Shown here piece after piece: positions 33,601 to 45,202 of a DNA stretch of 64,000 nt. The notes under the pieces were generated by a model that did not search any database, was not told the DNA's origin, and saw only the letters and a program-made list of their open reading frames with translations. This DNA is from Neolentinus lepideus HHB14362 ss-1 (taxonomy: Eukaryota > Basidiomycota > Agaricomycetes > Gloeophyllales > Gloeophyllaceae). The DNA lies in NCBI GenBank assembly GCA_001632425.1, contig KV425595.1:1-64000 (forward strand), written 5' to 3'. The translations under genes were made by a program, and so were the position numbers. Numbering within the stretch: the first letter of the stretch is position 1; every line of letters starts with the position of its first letter.

Positions 33601-36600
33601 CAAATAGGAAGTTCAGTCGGTAAGCATTTTACCAGATAAATTAGTTCGCCCAGCGGCTGATTATTTCCTCCTTAGCATGGAACAATTCATGTCCCTTTCG
33701 CTTGCGGCGGAGCCACGTCGAAAAGGTTTATTCGAGCCGCATTTCTGGACAAGAGCGTCTTCTGGCGTCTCACAGTCGTCGCATCCACTTATGCCCCTTT
33801 TACTGGTAGAACCACTTCCTATTGTGACTGTCCTAGATCGGGCACCACTATTGCGAAGCCGAGTTGAGAGCGGACCAACGAGTCTGGTGATCGAAGACGC
33901 TCAATTCGAGCAGTTGATGCGATCAGGCCCTCGTCTAAGACGTCGCAGCTCCGCTCGTGTCGCAAGTAAAGGCCTGAACAGCTTGAACAGTCGTGATCTT
34001 GGAGGCACGGTCATACCTATCCTCGATGGTGAACTTGTTCTAGTAGTGCGCCAATGGAATTCCGATTCCAATGCACCGTCACGTTCATCCTCTCGTGCGC
34101 GGTCTCGCCCACCGACTGGCACCGAACCATGTAGTCTGGAGAAGCCAGTCAGCCGTGCGCCATCTATTCGGGTGAAGCCTGGTGCCCTGCAACTGGATCG
34201 CAAACCTAGCGTAGCACGCCGAAATTCCCTACCTGTCATATCGCAACGTGCCGATCCTGTCGTGTCTGACACATCCTCTGACCGACCTATGCGGGTGGGC
34301 GTGAAGGCTGGCACCCTTGATCGTTTAGTAGACGTCCTTGTTCATGGTCTGCGTGGAGTGTCTGTATCTGTGGCTGACGATAATGGTGAGATGCCTCTCA
34401 AGGAGGGCCAAACGCGCGAACTCCGGGTCGATCGGGTGGAATTCGCTAGTTTATGGTGGAACGCTTTTCGCAGTTTCGTGACTCCCCTCGTATTTTTCGA
34501 GGTAAGTCTGTATTCTAGTCTATTCGTCGGAATTTACGAAGACTGTCATTTTTGTGCAGCTGCTCGTCAAGCGATACGTTACCGCCCAGCCGAAGTCCGG
34601 ATCCGAATCTCCCACTCCCTATACTCGCGCAGTAGAAACGCGTCTCGCCGTCATTCAGGCCATCAAGGAATGGCTCGAGATCGGAGGGGGGGCTCAAGAT
34701 TGCTTAGATGATCCCCAGCTTGTCTCATCCCTGCAGACTTTCTTGAACCGCGATGATCTTGCTGCTTTCGGCGAAACTCCTACAGCGGATGATACAATGA
34801 TCCAGCAAGCCCTGGAGAGTCTGGACGTCGAGGTCAAGAGCCTTCGTCAATCGTTCTCGGCCCAAATACAGAGGCCGAAGACGGCTACGATCCAAGTTCA
34901 TGAGATCAACAGTACGACGGACAAGCACGACTATGGTCGGGAAGCGCCTGATATTGACAAGATTGGTGCCGAGGAACTAGTGGGAGATCTCGATGCGATG
35001 GCCGCGGCTGTCTTTAGCAATGTCACTGAGGAGGTAATTCCATCTGGATTCTTGTGGGAGGTCCCTTTGTTACTCATGTTGAGTCCCTAGGATCTGTTTG
35101 TTACAGCGGACTTACTCGAGGTGCAAATGGCCGATAGGACAGCTTGGTTTTTACCCCCGCAGTTCTCACAAGCCACCGAAGAAGTCGACATTCATACCAT
35201 CTACTCGCATATCTTGAACTGCGAACCTTCGCCCCTCATCGCCGAGTTGACCCATGACGCACTATATCGGCTCTTGCCTCCCAGTATCCGAAGTTGTATC
35301 CGCGCATTTACAATTCTGCATAAATGGCTAGTGTCTAAACTCGTTGCGCCGAAAAGCGGATTGCGTGTACGACAAGCGCGCATGGATCTCTACTTACGAG
35401 GCCTCGAAGTGTGTAGGTTAAGAAGTATGGATGCAAGTTCTGGCCAAACGGTCGCTAGTCGTCCCTGCTCTCGGTCCTTTGTTGAAGCGGTCATTGTCTC
35501 TGCTATACTCAGTGTAGAGAGCCGGCTCCACCACAGCGCCTGGTATAATGTAGCCGCAGCTCGGGGCACTACGTGCGAGTCCGTTTCTGCTTTTCTCAGC
35601 AAGCCTCAGGTTCAGTCGGTCGATAACAAGGAGCCACTTACCATCGACATGGGCTGGGTTCTAGAGCGCATGCTTGAAGTGATGAGTGTTCCAGACACTT
35701 TAAGCGCCTTTGAAAGCGAGACTCATACGCTAGTGAACTTCGAGAAGCGACGGTATGTCGACGTCTCCTTTGAAAATTGTGCCCTCTGAACTCGTTTTAC
35801 AGGTATTTGTGCTGTATCATCGTGAGCACAGTCTCTGGGTCAGGTCCTCGGCGGCATCGCAGGCATAGAGACATCGATCGCCGTGATTTCGAAAGATTGA
35901 ACAACATAGAAAGAGAGGTCAATCAGGTTGACTTCGATTATCGAGCCATCAAAGAAGAAGCGTATCGGGAATCTATGCAAGCAAATGGTGGTTTGGCTGG
36001 TCCTAGAAAGGGGCATCGGCCGTTCCATAGGCACGTCGTTGCCCAACAGGAAAAGAACAAGAGGGATAAGTACCTCCGAGACCGTCTTAGCAGAGAGAAG
36101 AAGTTGGAGCAACAGCGGATGGATCGACGCGAAGATTATCTCAATAAAGCCATGCACACCCGAAAAACAGTGGCTCCTGGACAACAAAAGCAGCATAGAA
36201 ACAAGAAGAGCATGTCCACCGCCTTCTTCCAATTTATGAGGCCTATCTCCACCGCGTTTATATCGGAAACCGCTCCTGGCACCTCTGTCAGACGTACTCC
36301 GGAAGAATTAGATTTCGTACCTGGCAATAAACCCTCTTTCACGTTAAGCGTCGCTGACGCTGGAGTCGCCCCTTTCATTAACAACGAACGTTCGTATCTT
36401 TTTCGACTGGACACCGAAGACGGAGGGCACTATCTTCTTCAGGCCCTCAGCAAACTGGATCTGAAGAAGTGGATGGACACCGTCAGTCGGTTGTCGAAGA
36501 GTGCTGCCCAGCGGCGACTGACGTATCTTGGACCATCACCTCAATCCGACCTCTCTGATCACATGGCTTCTGGACCTACATCTCAATCTAAAGATCCCAA

Positions 36601-37682
36601 AGCAGGCAAGTTCATCGCTGTCGATCCCAATATTCATCTGATGTCATTTCCAGTGTTCGGTGTTGACCTCGAGGCGCTGCTTCAGAGAGACAGATTGAGG
36701 GACGAAAATGACTCGGTGACTGTCCCAATCTTCGTCGAGCGCTGTTTATCCGAGATTGAGAGTCGTGGGCTCACTGAATCTGGCATATGTGGGTCGATCG
36801 CCTTTTTTTATTCGAGCCGTCATCCTCATATTTGCCAGATCGTGTGGCTGGCGCAAATTCTGATATTCAAATGCTCAAAAATGCAATCAATAGAGGTGAG
36901 TGCTCTGAATGACTGGCGGAACTAGAGCTCATGTATCATCCAGGTGAATGGCCGATCACAACCTCGACTGATATCTATGCCGTGTGCGATCTCGTCAAGC
37001 ACTGGCTTCGCGATCTACCGAAATCCGTGCTTCCTCAGTCATCATATCTGGAGATTCTTGCCGCTGCCAGTATGGTGCCTTTACAACGATTTTGCTCTTG
37101 ATACCTAACGCTGTACCTAGAACTCGATGATCTTGATTCGAAGCTGGCTCGACTGCGGGAAATTGTTCAGGCTCTCCCACCTGCTAATTTCGATTTGCTC
37201 AAACGTATGGCGGAGCACCTTGATAGGTTTGATCCTTCGTTGCTATATACAACACGCTATCTCACCAAATAACCCGCACAGAGTTACTGACTATGAAGAT
37301 CAAAACCATATGACAGCCAAGAATCTGGCCATTGTGTTCAGTCCAAGTTTATTGCGTGCTCCTGACGGCAATTTCATGGCGTTCATGAGCAATCTCGGAT
37401 ACCTCCATGACTTCGTCAAGGCCCTCATCGGTCATGTAAGCCACTTGATGCAAACTTTCGGGGAATCAAATATTGAATTTCCCTGCTTAGTTCCACGTTA
37501 TCTTCGACGAGGATCAAGAAGTTGAGGTGGAGCCAGACGAAGATACTGATGAATTTGACGAGCCTATCTTAGAGGAAGATGAGGACGAAGAAGACATGAC
37601 CCCCTCCCCGTCAATCTCTCCTGAACCCAGTTCCACACCAGCTGTATATCATGACGAAGATACCCCTCAAGGACTTTCATAG
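30684..37682 (+). CDS. BEM2-type RhoGAP with PH and RasGEF-like regions
   Basis: Eleven exons close in phase to 2132 residues, near the size of yeast Bem2. They are 30684-30994, 31115-33619, 33676-34501, 34560-35033, 35091-35752, 35803-36788, 36839-36895, 36944-37069, 37121-37226, 37282-37435 and 37491-37682. The first 340 residues are Ser/Pro-rich. A PH-like segment starts near residue 350 (G-W-K-P-Y-K-L-V-L-R-G-T-K-L-Y-F-Y). A RasGEF-like helical region spans about 660-850 and a second PH-like region about 1590-1840. RhoGAP covers about 1877-2075 with F-G-V-D-L-E-A-L and the arginine finger G-I-Y-R-V-A-G-A (R near 1923), then N-L-A-I-V-F-S-P-S-L-L-R. It should stimulate GTP hydrolysis by Rho/Cdc42 GTPases at sites of polarised growth. 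The acidic C-terminus is unusual in composition. GEF activity is unlikely, since such regions in Bem2 proteins are considered degenerate. Confidence 0.9.
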
Positions 37683-37968
37683 CCGCTGTAATACGTTCAG
37701 CACACACCCCTTCCCTTTCATTATTAGTTATTTCATGGGTTTCGGACTGTCCTTGCAAGCTTTTCGTTCCACATACGAAGCGTATATCACTCGTAGACGG
37801 CGACCTATAATCTGCATTATTACCTACTCATGTGTTCCAGTAGTGTTTCCTTTACCGTCATGCTGCCGGAGCAATAATCAAGCACCCAGCAGGCATGGGC
37901 CAGAGCAAAACTCGCTTGCGAGTGAATCAATTGATGACATCGTCTGCAGCACCGGAAAACAAATTATA

Positions 37969-39395
37969 TCAACCAGACTTCGTGGAGATCGAACCCTTCG
38001 ACACTTTCGTCCCTGCATCTCCGAGTTGTTTCCACCACTGCGCCGAACTTTTCTTCCCGTCACCAGCAGACTTCTTGTGAATCTTATCGCTATGATGGTC
38101 CCGAACATCATGTTCCCCGAACCTTTTGACGACCACTGATAATCCCGAGCTGACGCCCTTTCTGCCACCACCGGGTAACTCCGTTGTCTGACCGCCATCA
38201 TCTCCTTCCCCCTCTCCCTCTCGCTTTCGTTTTTTTGAGCCGCTCTTCGAAGTGGCTGCAAAGGCATCGGGCAGAGGCATTCTTTTGCCCTTTTCCCACT
38301 GCTTGCGGTGTAATCGATATAGAGCCATGGTTGCCCTTGCATCAGTGACCTACAAAAGGATATCGGGTTGTGGTAAACATCGCATGTTGCGGTGCTTACA
38401 CTAGAATGCTCCCCACTCTGGATCGTCATACCCAGCTCCTGCTCGACAAGTTTCCGGAGCGCCGGAAAACGACTGCGGGTCAGCTTATGCTTGCCTGCCA
38501 GATGTTGCGTATCTCTCGTTTGGGGCCAGGGATGCGACAGTAGGAGTGCCTGACATGACTTGAGTTCCACAGCACAAGACCGTTGTCCGGAAGCCTTACC
38601 TTCAAATCATTGAATACTGCATGCCCAATTAGTACTCGGTCCTTCAGTAGCCCGGCCACTTTCTCTTGCACCTCGTTGAAGGGCTTGGCTGAGACGATAT
38701 CAAGACGTCATTCTCGTTGAACACGATGACGAAAATAACGCACCGTTTGTCATATCTGATGGACGAATACCGCTGTACTGCGTTCGGTAGTCGACCACTC
38801 TTTCCCGTTGGCGCACGAACTCATCCAGCTGTATAGCTCCGTAGTAGTTGACCAAGCTGACCCTTGCAAGTGAGGATTCCGACCCATCGATCCCAACGCC
38901 CACCATCTCGCAATCGAGAGCAAGGTACTTTCCAGGACTTGGGACAGTGCCTCAGTCATATTGGATAGGAAAAGGATGTTAGCAGGACTCACGCTTGGTG
39001 AGCCGAGGAATACTCCACTTCGCCCAGAATCATCTGACGGAGCCATGGCAATGACTCCCCATTTCTGGTCGTCGGCATATCCGAAGCCGTAGAGTTAACA
39101 AACGTCGACACCTTCGACGAGGATGCATGGCTTATTTCCCTAGAACTGGCAGAGCTATTTGTAGAGATAGGCGTTTGACGGTCTTCAGTTTTTCGACGCT
39201 TCCTGGGTCGGTCATCGTCCCGTTTCGACGACTTCGAAGACGAGAGAGTGGCTGTCTGGGACAGGTATGATCAGGATATATGCTGGCACATTAGTTGGAC
39301 ACGAGACATAGGATGCAAGAAGTTTTGGTCCAGCGTACCTTCTTCAGTGCCAACCAGTTTCCCGAGGGACGACCATGACCATCCAGTTTCCCCAT
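37969..39395 (-). CDS. REX4: RNA exonuclease 4 (REX4), DEDDh 3'-5' exonuclease
   Basis: Six exons, 39395-39339, 39255-38993, 38937-38744, 38688-38600, 38549-38400 and 38349-37969, give 377 residues. A basic, Ser-rich N-terminus carries a likely nuclear signal (R-P-R-K-R-R-K). The exonuclease motifs are in order: Exo [11 protein letters not shown] (D115, E117), Exo [11 protein letters not shown], Exo III H-S-S-V-T-D. A Lys-rich C-terminal tail follows. REX4 homologues take part in pre-rRNA processing (ITS1) in the nucleolus. The gene converges with the RhoGAP gene (286 bp between stops) and diverges from the mitochondrial carrier. Confidence 0.93.
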
Positions 39396-39659
39396 TATTA
39401 TAAATAAAAAGTCACCCTATGCAAGGTGCAATACGGCGACCGTATGTTCCCCGCGAGACTGATTGAAGTGGCAGCAGAAGAAGATTATGTATACCTGTTT
39501 GTCCTTTGACAAACATACCGTATTTGGATTGCTAGAATTGCTCCTTGCGAGCGCTTGCGCCATTTCCGCCCGCTCAACGTGCTTCGCCAAGTTCACAGTG
39601 CCAGAAAATATCTCCTTTGGATAGGATCTGTACCATCAACCACTCTGTCTCTGCGCAAC
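39396..39659. promoter_or_regulatory. Divergent promoter of REX4 and mitochondrial carrier
   Basis: A 264-bp spacer lies between two divergent start codons, so both promoters must overlap here. No TATA box or repeat stands out. Confidence 0.4.
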
Positions 39660-41266
39660 ATGGCCACTCTTGAGACCGTAAACGAACTTGCAGCAGGAAG
39701 TGTGGCTGGTGCTGCTCAAGTGATTGTCGGACAACCATTGGACACTATCAAAACTCGTGCACAGATAGCTCCCAGTACGAGGCACTCATACTGTTAATGA
39801 TTGTCTATGACTCAACGATCGTACTTTTACGCAGAGGGCATGTTTGTGAGCATGGCCACAATCATGGTGACTCGACCAGGATACTGATCGTACGGCCAGA
39901 AAGGCCCCATGGACATCCTAATGCAGACCGTGAGGAAAGAGGGCGTTCTTGCACTTTACAAAGGTTGTCGAAATATCAGTGGACTTTCTTTGTTCTAATG
40001 CAGCGTTTAAGGCATGCTCAGCCCATTGGTTGGCATCGCCGGCGTGAATTCGCTATTATTTGCTGCATACGGAGCATCCAAGCGAATAGTTTCCCCGTTT
40101 CCTGACCTTTCTTTGAGAGAAATCGCCCTCGCAGGGGCCATGGCTGGGGCGGCCAACGCTATTCTAGCCAGTCCAGGCTCGTATCTTTCCATAATATATC
40201 TGAATAGGCCCTGACTATCGTGTGTGAAACAGTGGAGATGTTCAAAGTCCGGATGCAGGGTCAATACGGCAGTCTGTCTGACAAGCGATTAAGCGTAGTA
40301 GCCCGTGAAATGTGGAAAGAGTGGGGCTTCAGACAGGGTGTAATGCGCGGATATTGGGTAATACCACCAGCCGTGGCTACGCATGGCATGTTCACTAATG
40401 GTATTTCATAGGTGACGGTGGCCCGCGAGATTCCTGCGTACGCAGGGTATGTGTACCCTGCAGTATTGATATGCCCGGTTTCATGAGACTGCGACAGCTG
40501 ATCGACGCACAGTTTCTACTCTGGTGCGATTCTCGCATCATTCAGCCTTTGCCCCAGTGCTGATTGTATTGTTGGCAGCTTTTGAGTTCTCGAAACGCAA
40601 GTTTTCTAAGAAATACGGTCCGCAGCTACCTGTCTGGGCCCTTCTCGCAAGTGGTTCCACTGGCGGGGTGAGTTGCACATCTTATGTGTAATATACATCA
40701 TATCCAGATCTGCCTGTAGATAGCATACTGGCTGTCCTGCTATCCTCTAGGTTAGTCTCCTCTCCGCCTGACCGTCCCTCAATCCTGACGAATGTGTTTT
40801 TGCTAGATGTCATCAAATCCCGTGTTCAACTTCGTCCTATACCACCAACTGGAAACCCATTTCAATACATCAATGCTGAATTTAGGGCCATTCTGAGTGA
40901 ATCTGGATTGTAAGCTGTAGTCGTGCGTTGTCCGTGGTCCTTGATGCTAAACTTGGGGTACTATGCAGTGCCGGTTTGTTCAGGGGATTAACGCCGTCTC
41001 GTACGTAATTTCTGGCATTTCAAGGATCCTTGATCATTTCATATCCTTCTCCTCTTGCCTATCTAGTTTTGCGAAGGTAAAGACTTCATTGCGCCCGCGT
41101 GTATCATGGCTCATAGGAGGTCCTTCTAGTATACCCGCAGCTGCAAGTACCTTCGCGGCGTTTGAATTGACAAGAGGTATTTCTCTGATGCTTTATACAC
41201 GCAGCCAAACTACTACTGATACTGTCCAATTGCGCAGAGTACTTGAAAGAGATCACGGGCATATGA
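39660..41266 (+). CDS. Mitochondrial carrier family protein (carnitine/amino-acid carrier-like)
   Basis: Fourteen exons close in phase to 288 residues: 39660-39774, 39835-39845, 39900-39963, 40012-40176, 40233-40357, 40412-40446, 40513-40523, 40579-40667, 40720-40750, 40807-40909, 40969-41000, 41067-41076, 41130-41176, 41238-41266. Three are microexons of 11, 11 and 10 nt. The three carrier signatures are P-L-D-T-I-K-T-R-A-Q, P-V-E-M-F-K-V-R-M-Q and P-L-D-V-I-K-S-R-V-Q, one per repeat, with six transmembrane helices expected. It should exchange metabolites across the inner mitochondrial membrane. The Glu in repeat 2 is shared with carnitine and basic-amino-acid carriers, but substrate is uncertain. 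The intron at 40177 has a GC donor. Confidence 0.9.
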
Positions 41267-41833
41267 ATTTGATGTATATGCACGGGAGGAAGTATATATT
41301 GGATTCTGTTGTTCTTGCTTCCTGGCCGGACTACATGGATGAAGCATGTTGATGCTCGTGAGATTCGCGAAGCAAGCTATAAAGGTATATGATTCGCTAT
41401 CCTCAAGGACAAACCCTAAGCTATCTCGTCCTCCGTGCCGATTGATCCTGTAGACCTAACTTAGGAAAGGATACAGTGCAGGAATTATCCAGAACCTTGA
41501 TACAAACGCGGCGACTTCAGATCATAACATCTGCAAGTCCTTCGCGTACTATTTTATCGCCTGAAAGCCGCATCTCTACCACTTTCCCGAAGAGTTCCCT
41601 ATATTCCAGCAGACGAAGATCGACTGCGCCGTAGTGACGGTATGTCATACTCATGGATGGTGTGAAACTGGCACGGCGCCGAACTGACGATCGCAATGTG
41701 GCTTGCGCCAGTTTGCAGACCGGAACATAGCTTATGGACGCAGTACCACTACCACGCATACTGTGCACCATCGCAATGTCTGTTGCAACAGACCACCTCT
41801 GTTGTTGAACACTTAGAACCTTGACTACCCACG
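41267..41833. other. Intergenic
   Basis: This lies between the mitochondrial carrier and coiled-coil member 3. A minus-strand frame at 41517-41900 crosses it and overlaps the start of the coiled-coil gene. Its C-terminal half reads like ordinary protein, but it has no recognisable domain or partner exon. Confidence 0.4.
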
Positions 41834-43483
41834 ATGTTCTTGTTCCGCCGAGGAAAATCCAAGCGCACAAAGGCGAGTGCAGGCTATTCGCGAAGTACAC
41901 CAGCTACGCCGCACTTTGGTTTCCGCACGGTCGGGACGGATGATGGTCACGAAGTGCTAGGACATGCTGAAGCGAATCGAGGCGGGCTGATGGGTCGGGA
42001 GGCGGCGATGGAGGCGGAGCTGGCCGAGTTGCGCGAGCAGTGCGATGCCATGCGGGACACGATGCGGTCCTTGGCTCTGGAGCGGGATGCTGGCCTTCGC
42101 GATGCGCATGCGAAGGAGCGAGAGATACTGGAGGCGAAAAGATACATGACCACTCTGAAGGATCAGCTCGTGGCCTCTGAGAATCGGAGAGATATGCTTC
42201 AGCAAGACGCCGATGATGTTCAGAGGAGAATGTCCATACTGGAGGAGCAGGCGCAGATGGCAAATGAGCTGCTCAAGGTCAAAGTGAGTGGTCGAGAGCT
42301 TACTTATCAGCTCGTGTTCACAGCATCTTGCTTGCAGGACGGTGCTCTTATGGAACTTCAGCGTAAGAACGGCAGTCTGGCAGCATCTCATTCAAGAACG
42401 CTTGCGTTATTGCAGGCCAAGGCTGTCGAACTCGAATCTGTCCAAGCTTTTATTGACATTGGCAGAGTCGATACCGTCTCCGAAGACGACGTCTTTAGAG
42501 CAATGCGGGAGCTCAACGCCAAAATCTTGGATACCGCAATTGTTTTGGCGGATGCCCTCCAATACGAAAGTAAGCATAGGACTCCAGATGGAGACAGAAT
42601 TCCCATCGACAAGGCGACGAACCGAGTGAAGGAAATGCTAGGACCTTTAGTGGTCCAGCGGCTCAATGACTGTCCAGAGCGGGAAGACGCTGCCATCGTG
42701 ATACAGATTGCGTTTCAGGGATGTATGGTCCTTCATTGCGCTTGGCAAATTGCCGCGTGGCATTTCGACTTCGAGCTGGCCAGAGAGTGCAAGCTGCTGC
42801 AAGAAATGTACGACCATGTACGCCAAAACGGTGAGCACTACAGGCAGTAAAGTCACGCGATAACTTACACGAGCACTTAAGAACCCCAGGTCGTCTTCAG
42901 CAGATGGCGAAGCGTCGCTCGCAAACACATCCAGTCAATGCGGCACGGCGACTCGCCTGACTCCGCAACACCCTCGCTGATCTCACAACTCATCAAGCGC
43001 TTGGTGGACGTTCTACTTGTCGCCGGGTGCAACGCAACGAAGGAGTCCCAGGTACACGAGATGATCATGAACGTATATGGCGACAGACTGCAGACCGTCA
43101 TTCATCTCGCACTGGGACTGAATAAGATCGTTGGCATCGACGCGTTGTCGTGCGACTACGAGCCTGTTTGGACAAGGCCTGATGTTCCCTTCAATTCGGT
43201 GTGGATGGAAGATATGGACGGCAAAGAAGAAGGCGACAAACAGACTCTCGATGGACCTACTGTCGTTCGAGTCCTTTGCACTACGGGAGTAGGTCTACGC
43301 CAAAAGGTGAAGGCTGGGCCGCGACAGAGACGGAAGTCGCGGAGTGACTTGAAGAGTATGTTGGTCATCAAGCCGAGGGTGGCTCTCGAGACTGTGCTAC
43401 ATGAACGAAGACGCCTGGAAGTACGAAACAGCTGGTCTGCCAGTGGCGCCAGTGTCCTGGGAAGTGATGGGTCGGAAAGATGA
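41834..43483 (+). CDS. Coiled-coil protein of unknown function, family member 3
   Basis: Exons 41834-42283, 42338-42830 and 42882-43483 give 514 residues. The first intron (54 nt, no stop, divisible by three) interrupts the coiled coil. Removing it keeps the heptad pattern, so splicing is preferred, though retention would still be translatable. The N-terminus is basic (M-F-L-F-R-R-G-K-S-K-R). The coiled coil covers about 60-195, followed by I-V-I-Q-I-A-F-Q-G and a W-x3-W-H-F-D-F motif. After the phase-1 intron come E-P-Q-V-V-F-S-R-W-R-S-V-A-R-K-H-I and, near the end, L-C-T-T-G-V-G-L and I-K-P-R-V-A-L-E-T-V-L. The middle helical part is closer to member 4 than to members 1 and 2. Confidence 0.82.
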
Positions 43484-44177
43484 TGCAAGTATTGTAACGA
43501 TCTGTCTATGACTATGGCAAGATAGACTGCAGAATGCACCCAAGTATACTATACTGTACTGACATGTGAACACTAATACTCATCATTATTAATGACATTG
43601 GCTCTTTAATCTCGCACGCTTCAGTGCCCACTCCTAGCAGTGGAATCAAGAAAATGAGAGGTGAGTCCCGATACAATCATAGTCTGGATGTGTGTCGATA
43701 AAGTGGCCTTCGTTACAGCGAGCTTCCACGCGAAAGGTTACAAATCCCATACATAGTAGCTCGGAAATAACTAAGTTGAAATGATGGCTGACAGCCGGCT
43801 GCCCCAATGTTTTCAGTGCGCCTGTAGGAAAAGGCGGATGCTGCCCTTGGTCCAAGAAGACTGCCCCTGGCTGCGGACCTTGTATTTGTGGGTCCAAATA
43901 TTGTTACGCTTCCTTCGGATTCCCACGGTCTGTGCTTCTTGTGGTTTGTGGGTCCACATTTGACTTTGTTTCAGATTATAAGGGCAAGCCTTATACGGTT
44001 GCTATAGCGCAATGGACGCCTTATGCTTGATATGGAACATCGCATCGCCATCTCGTCCATGCTGTTGCCGCCTCATGGCCCGAGTGGCAGCCATAAGAAG
44101 TCGGACAATCTGCTGCAGCTTGACGCTGGCGGCGCGCTCATTGTCTCCCCATATTCGTGTCTTCGCAGAGTCTGAAG
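43484..44177. other. Intergenic or upstream exons of the 44.2 kb gene
   Basis: No complete gene was found. Two plus-strand open stretches may be unassigned 5' exons. One at about 43822-44011 is Cys-rich (C-C-P-W then C-G-P-C-I-C). One at about 44009-44170 reads R-L-M-L-D-M-E-H-R-I-A-I-S-S-M-L. Neither joins the exon at 44178 with an acceptable intron. Confidence 0.35.
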
Positions 44178-44990
44178 ATGCGGGAATATCGCTTCTTATT
44201 TCGCAAGACCTGGCAAGAGTTCTACAGCGAAGCCGAGGTGTGGAACCCCCGCGATCCCGAGCGACAGCTTATTCTAGACCAGCCGCCTCCAAAGTAAGTC
44301 CTGCCACAAATAATGCGGAGGACTACTGATGATGAATCGGTACAATTAAAACAGCCATGTCCGCATCGACTGGTACCCGTCTCTTGAAGCAATCGGCGAA
44401 TGGGATAGCAGCTTGAAATGTATCGTCACGGACTTCCCGCTGGACCCTTCAGGCAGCCTGGACCTCACGATGATCAAAAAGTATTGGTTTATGGATGAAG
44501 TTATTGTAGGCACCCGACCCCTATTTTTTGGTGAACGTCTATAACTCATAACATTTTCCTTTCCCTCGTTCCTCTCCGCTAGCCCGTAGACCCAATACGC
44601 TGGAGGCCTTTCGAACCCGCCAATCCAGACAAGCTTTCAGCCCTGGCTATCCACAATCTCACCGAGAACGGTGGCGTTCTCAAGATAATAGGTATGTGCA
44701 ACCTTCATACACTGTATACACATGATATCAACGTTTATCCTTCAGACCGCCCCAGCCCCAAGACGCGAAAGATGCGCGCTCTTCGCCTCCGCGTAATTTC
44801 ATGCGCCCGCAGCGTCGAGTCGTGGCTCGCGCACCCCCTATTCAGTCTTTTGGTGGTATTGCTGTGTTTTGCTCTTTGGTGGCAGCTTTATATCTTTGCG
44901 TACGAGTCTCTGCCATTCCCCCCAGGTCGAGAGCCATATTCTGCTATATTCGTGAGGCGTGTAAGACGGATAATGGGACGAGGAACCTGA
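44178..44990 (+). CDS. Small membrane protein of unknown function, 5' end uncertain
   Basis: Exons 44178-44293, 44355-44505, 44583-44691 and 44746-44990 close in phase to 206 residues, which argues for a real gene. The N-terminal 120 residues are soluble-looking (K-T-W-Q-E-F-Y-S-E-A-E-V-W and H-V-R-I-D-W-Y-P-S). A strongly hydrophobic segment near residues 155-180 (P-L-F-S-L-L-V-V-L-L-C-F-A-L-W-W) is followed by a basic tail, so it is probably a tail-anchored or single-pass membrane protein. I do not recognise a family. Further coding sequence upstream is possible, and the ATG at 44178 is simply the first in this frame. It converges with the PFF1 gene. Confidence 0.55.
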
Positions 44991-45202
44991 CAGACAGCGG
45001 TGGCCGTATTCTTATTTCTATTTCGACCGCTCTTCGCTCATGTAAACTCATGTCGTATATGCCGTATGTTGTATGATTCCGAATTAACCATGCATTTTTA
45101 TCACTCCAGTGTAGGCTGACCTGCAAGTCCAAGAAATACACAAGCATCCAAGACACAAACGCGTATGCTACAAGACAACCGCCATACAAGCACGAATTTA
45201 CT

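Noticed and set aside
41517..41900. 127-codon minus-strand frame with protein-like C-terminus
   Set aside because: No splice partner or recognisable domain, and it overlaps the start of coiled-coil member 3; kept only as a note in the intergenic entry.
42284..42337. Reading the 54-nt stop-free stretch of coiled-coil member 3 as coding
   Set aside because: It has GT-AG ends and breaks the coiled-coil pattern; removing it restores a continuous heptad-like run.
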